A DNA stretch of 44,793 nt, taken from assembly GCA_904420045.1 (NCBI GenBank), contig CAJFTY010000023.1:1-44793 (forward strand), read 5' to 3'. The number at the start of each line of letters is the position of its first letter. The stretch's first letter is position 1. Below are positions 42,424 to 44,793 of the stretch, in pieces. This stretch comes from Candidatus Metaruminococcus caecorum (GTDB taxonomy: Bacteria > Bacillota > Clostridia > Oscillospirales > Ruminococcaceae). The position numbers and the translations under genes are program-made. The notes under the pieces were generated by a model that was not told the DNA's origin, did not search any database, and saw nothing but the letters and a program-made list of their open reading frames with translations.

Positions 42424-42866
42424 ATAAGCGTTCTATCTTCTATGTAAAAAAGCGTACTCTGCTAGCTATTGCCGGTTGTGTGTGGTTTGCCGCAGGGTTT
42501 AATGTAGCAAGGCTAGGGGGGAGCTCTTACCACAAGTTACCGTCTATTACAGCCATCCACATACTGCTTTCCCTAGTTGTTTTTTGTCTGTTTGGCATGA
42601 TGTTTTTGCAGATGAGTAAAAAACACGCCAAACGGATCAGAAATTATGAAGAAGAATATCGTCCTGTATGGCATTTCTTTGACTTAAAAGCCTACCTTAT
42701 TATGGCGGTCATGATGGGAGGAGGAATTTGGCTACGCTCTTCAGGGCTGGTACCAGATGTGTTCATCGCAGTGTTCTATACTGGTCTCGGTTGTGCATTG
42801 GCTTCGGCTGGTGTAATATTGGGAATTATGTTTTTTCGGTATAAGCATAATAAGCATAAAAATTAG
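42420..42866 (+). CDS. Membrane protein, unknown function
   Basis: A 148 aa protein with about four membrane helices (near 14-30, 43-63, 88-105 and 113-138) and a charged loop between the second and third. I do not recognise a family. Its TTG start overlaps the DUF2871 stop by 4 nt, so the two are translated together and probably act together. A histidine-containing helix (ITAIHILLS) mirrors that in the partner. Confidence 0.65.
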   Translation: MNKRSIFYVKKRTLLAIAGCVWFAAGFNVARLGGSSYHKLPSITAIHILLSLVVFCLFGMMFLQMSKKHAKRIRNYEEEYRPVWHFFDLKAYLIMAVMMGGGIWLRSSGLVPDVFIAVFYTGLGCALASAGVILGIMFFRYKHNKHKN

Positions 42867-43062
42867 CTGCATATAAATCAAATTTATTGCAAACATATGA
42901 AAATGAAAGACGAATGCATTCGTGATTCGAATTTGAGAATAGAAAAAATTTTTTCGCCATGGCATTGTCGCATTTAAATTTTGTTAACTGGTGTTTTTTT
43001 AATGAAGCATTAACAGGGATCCACTAGCAGAACTGGTGGGTCTGCATATGCGGGCAAAGCCC

Positions 43063-43086
43063 TATTATACTATTATACTATTATAC
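43063..43086. repeat. Three tandem copies of TATTATAC
   Basis: The 8 bp unit TATTATAC occurs three times without interruption and is followed by partial TATAC copies to 43099. It lies in a 653 bp stretch (42867-43519) without a gene. Confidence 0.85.
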
Positions 43087-43202
43087 TATCCACTATACTA
43101 GCCACGCCTAAAGGCGTTGGTACGGTCTGCCATCAACGAAAAGACTGTTACTTGCTACCTGTAAACGGGTCTATGTATTCTTTATTTGATACTTTAGTGC
43201 AG

Positions 43203-43360
43203 TTGACAGACCGCATCTTTATTGTATCAAGAGGAGTTTTTATTTCCTATGGAACGCTAAGGCTTTTTTGAACTCCTCCGGCATAGCCGGGGGTTCATGC
43301 GACAACAAAAACACCATTGATGCCAAACCTTTAAGGGTTCAGATCTCAATGGTGTTTTTA
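43203..43360 (+). ncRNA. Possible small RNA or attenuator with terminator
   Basis: A promoter-like TTGACA (43203-43208) and TATCAA (43225-43230), 16 nt apart, is followed by GAGGAG and a three-codon frame starting at the ATG at 43249. A hairpin at 43270-43296 comes next. A perfect 14 bp inverted repeat (43307-43320 with 43346-43359) ending in five T closes the unit. It could be a small RNA of about 125 nt or the attenuator leader of a lost gene. No intact gene follows on the plus strand. Confidence 0.4.
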
Positions 43361-43519
43361 ATCTATCAAATGGCTATAAAAGGATATGTTTGCGGTTTTG
43401 GATGAGAGAGGTGAACGTCTTGTATCTCCGAAAAATTAGCAGTATACAGGAGCGTTGCGAGTGAATCTTAGTTCGCGACGACGTGTGTCATAGTATAGTG
43501 AGATTATATTCTATAGTCT
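43361..43519 (+). other. Gene-free remnant after the terminator-like repeat
   Basis: The only coding-like trace is a 14-codon frame beginning with TTG at 43423, preceded by GAGGTGA at good spacing and ending in TGA at 43465. It may be the first codons of a truncated gene. I do not recognise it. Confidence 0.25.
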
Positions 43520-44440
43520 TTAATCTAAACTACAACTTTGATACCTTTTTAAGAACAGCATATTTGCTATAATTCCGTATGATTTCCACCAATTCTTGCT
43601 AATAGCCCATTCTTCAGCATAATTACTCCAATCCCATGAAATATTCCAAGAACCATCATCTTGTTGATTATCCTTTAAATAATTTACGATATAATTAATT
43701 TTATCACTGCTCAGTGAAATGCTTTGTAAATCGTATGCATAAGCATTGATATATTCAAATACAACACCGTCACACGACCAGTCTATGTCAGCATTGCAGA
43801 TAGCTTGCGAAACAAATTTCATTAGCTTTTTTGAATACTCATCAAAATCAAATAAAGTGATAGTATTGGTTTCAAGACAGCATTGGTACAATCTAATGTA
43901 ACACAGTAAAAGATGTCCGTCATCCACCCTATCTCTATTCAAAAGGGAGTTTGCAGCTTCTCTAGCAATTTCACAAGCCTTATAAAAAAGGGGACTTTTT
44001 TTATCCGCAAATTTCAATATAAAGCCTGCTAAAGTCGCTGTTGGATTATAGTCGTATTCTGAATCGGGGTTCCAATCCCACCAAAAAGCATGTGGAAAAT
44101 AATTGTTACTTTCAATTTCACTGGCCCACTTGTTTCTAACAAATCCATTTTTGCTCTCAAGATATTTAAGTATACCTTTGATAATCGGATGTGCATTATC
44201 AGTAAAATCAATTTCACGCAATAACTCTACTGCGCACCAAGTCTGAATTGGAGATGAGTTTGGATTCCAAGAATCTGCCTCTAAAGCGTGCCCAAATCCG
44301 CCATCTTCATTTTGGTAACATGAAAGTATATCAAGTACTGCTTTTTTACTGCCATTTTCAAAATGGTATTGCCACCTCGATAAATCAATTGGTCGTGCAT
44401 TTCTATAAATGAACTCTCTTGCTTTTTCGAATGTATTCAC
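43520..44440 (-). CDS. Prenyltransferase-like alpha/alpha toroid protein
   Basis: A 306 aa protein with repeats of the prenyltransferase/squalene-cyclase kind: YQNEDGGFGHALEADSW near residue 40 and YLKDNQQDDGSWNISWDW near 260. Relatives are labelled prenyltransferase only because of the toroid fold. The DXDD motif of cyclases and a prenyltransferase zinc site are not seen, so the activity is unknown. The GTG at 44440 is chosen because GGGGGAG lies 7 nt upstream. A longer frame would run through the promoter and the tRNA fragment. Codon use is AT-rich, unlike the left 40 kb, suggesting transfer. Confidence 0.75.
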   Translation of the reverse strand: MNTFEKAREFIYRNARPIDLSRWQYHFENGSKKAVLDILSCYQNEDGGFGHALEADSWNPNSSPIQTWCAVELLREIDFTDNAHPIIKGILKYLESKNGFVRNKWASEIESNNYFPHAFWWDWNPDSEYDYNPTATLAGFILKFADKKSPLFYKACEIAREAANSLLNRDRVDDGHLLLCYIRLYQCCLETNTITLFDFDEYSKKLMKFVSQAICNADIDWSCDGVVFEYINAYAYDLQSISLSSDKINYIVNYLKDNQQDDGSWNISWDWSNYAEEWAISKNWWKSYGIIANMLFLKRYQSCSLD

Positions 44441-44483
44441 AAGCCTTCTCCCCCAAGTATACATATAAATATGGATTTTTATC

Positions 44484-44512
44484 ATTATAGCACAAAAACC
44501 AAGGCAAACCAA
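44484..44512 (-). promoter_or_regulatory. Promoter of the toroid protein gene
   Basis: On the minus strand TTGGTT (44507-44512) and TATAAT (44484-44489) are 17 nt apart. A 9 bp inverted repeat (44500-44508 with 44531-44539), followed by T-rich sequence on the plus strand, overlaps the -35 box. Confidence 0.65.
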
Positions 44513-44568
44513 GAGTATTATAACATCTGTTTTGCCTTGATTTTTTAGACTTACGTTAGAAAAAGCAC

Positions 44569-44605
44569 AATAAAAAGCAGCCGGCAACTCATCACGAATT
44601 GCCGA
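44569..44605 (-). terminator. Terminator following the tRNA-Ser 3' end
   Basis: A hairpin with stem CGGCAA/TTGCCG (about 44581-44603) is followed on the minus strand by GCTGC and a T-run. It lies 11 nt beyond the CCA end of the tRNA-like sequence, as expected for a tRNA transcription unit. Confidence 0.7.
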
Positions 44606-44614
44606 CCACAGGCC

Positions 44615-44644
44615 TGGCGGAGACGGTGGGATTCGAACCCACGG
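44615..44644 (-). other. tRNA-Ser 3' end, probable attachment site
   Basis: The minus strand ends in a complete T-arm (TGGGTTCGAATCCCA), the acceptor 3' half CGTCTCC, the discriminator G and CCA, as in tRNA-Ser. A variable-arm-like stem (44646-44660) and CTCGAAA, which equals a serine CGA anticodon loop, lie further 5'. The anticodon stem, D-arm and acceptor 5' half do not form, so this is not an intact tRNA. Duplicated tRNA 3' ends mark the far side of integrated elements. The orientation places such an element to the right, beyond the window. Confidence 0.65.
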
Positions 44645-44793
44645 TACCAGTAAAGGTACAACTGATTTCGAGTTTTCCCGCCGTCTGTTACTTACATGGT
44701 TTCTCCCGTCAGTTTCAGTCAGCCTTGTACGCCCGCAAACCCGCATGAAATCTGGATTTTTTGAAGAAATCGCCCGAAAATACTGAGAAATCG

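Noticed and set aside
41742-44644. The tRNA-Ser(GCU) gene and the right-edge tRNA fragment as the two ends of one island
   Set aside because: The two 3' ends differ in the T-arm and acceptor sequence and point in opposite directions, so they are not a direct repeat made by one integration.
44615-44706. A complete functional tRNA-Ser(CGA)
   Set aside because: The total length of 92 nt and the CTCGAAA loop fit, but the anticodon stem, D-arm and most of the acceptor pairing beyond five bases do not form.
44441-44746. N-terminal extension of the toroid protein to 44746
   Set aside because: The extension runs through a good promoter, a terminator and the tRNA 3' end. The GTG at 44440 has a strong ribosome site and gives the family N-terminus.

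Overview
The window reads as chromosomal DNA of a spore-forming, GC-rich Clostridia member, most like the Oscillospiraceae/Ruminococcaceae group. This is inferred from an alpha/beta-type small acid-soluble spore protein, a RemA-type regulator, a PASTA-domain Ser/Thr kinase with its phosphatase, SAM-I and FMN riboswitches, a clostridial six-subunit Rnf complex and AAGGAGG-type ribosome binding sites. Most genes lie on the minus strand. No ribosomal RNA, CRISPR array or recognisable transposase is present.

Layout in minus-strand order. (1) 14.8 kb down to 0.15 kb is one tightly packed block from a sigma-A promoter near 14.87 kb: yicC, remA-like, gmk, rpoZ, coaBC, priA, def, fmt, a membrane zinc protease, rsmB, rlmN, a PP2C phosphatase, a PASTA kinase, rsgA and thiN. 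It serves nucleotide metabolism, transcription, translation start, rRNA modification, ribosome assembly and envelope signalling. (2) 15.1-19.7 kb holds a plus-strand cysteine-rich protein with a sporulation-like promoter, a DUF3006/metallo-beta-lactamase pair, a YgiQ radical SAM protein and an AadA-like nucleotidyltransferase. (3) 19.8-26.9 kb is the Rnf operon (apbE, NusG domain II protein, Gx transporter, rnfC, rnfD-rnfG, rnfE, rnfA, rnfB), bounded by a clear promoter and terminator. rnfD and rnfG are one continuous reading frame joined at a run of seven A. An FMN-binding lipoprotein gene diverges from apbE. (4) 28-31 kb holds a SASP gene, metK behind a SAM-I riboswitch, ribU behind an FMN riboswitch and a CD1247-type zinc-ribbon protein. 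(5) 31.2-31.56 kb carries four tandem units of about 102 bp, each able to fold into an outer stem holding two hairpins and followed by a third. They sit between the CD1247-type gene and the efp operon (yqeG, endonuclease IV-like, aroQ, pepP, efp). (6) 35.5-39.9 kb is potABCD for polyamine uptake with a long structured leader. (7) 40-41.9 kb has small membrane proteins, a zinc-ribbon/DUF4190 protein and two tRNA-Ser genes. (8) From about 41.9 kb the DNA becomes AT-rich and accessory: a DUF2871 gene pair, 650 bp without a gene, a toroid-fold (prenyltransferase-like) protein, and a tRNA-Ser 3' end with its terminator at the right edge. That last feature looks like an integration boundary for an element lying beyond the window.

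Flavin use links several genes. RibU imports riboflavin under FMN control, ApbE attaches FMN to proteins outside the membrane, and RnfD, RnfG and probably the divergent lipoprotein are its targets. The points most worth a second look are the tandem folded repeats at 31.2-31.56 kb with a possible relative at the left edge, the rnfD-rnfG junction on the A7 tract, the 29-cysteine protein behind a sigma-K-like promoter, and the accessory right end.
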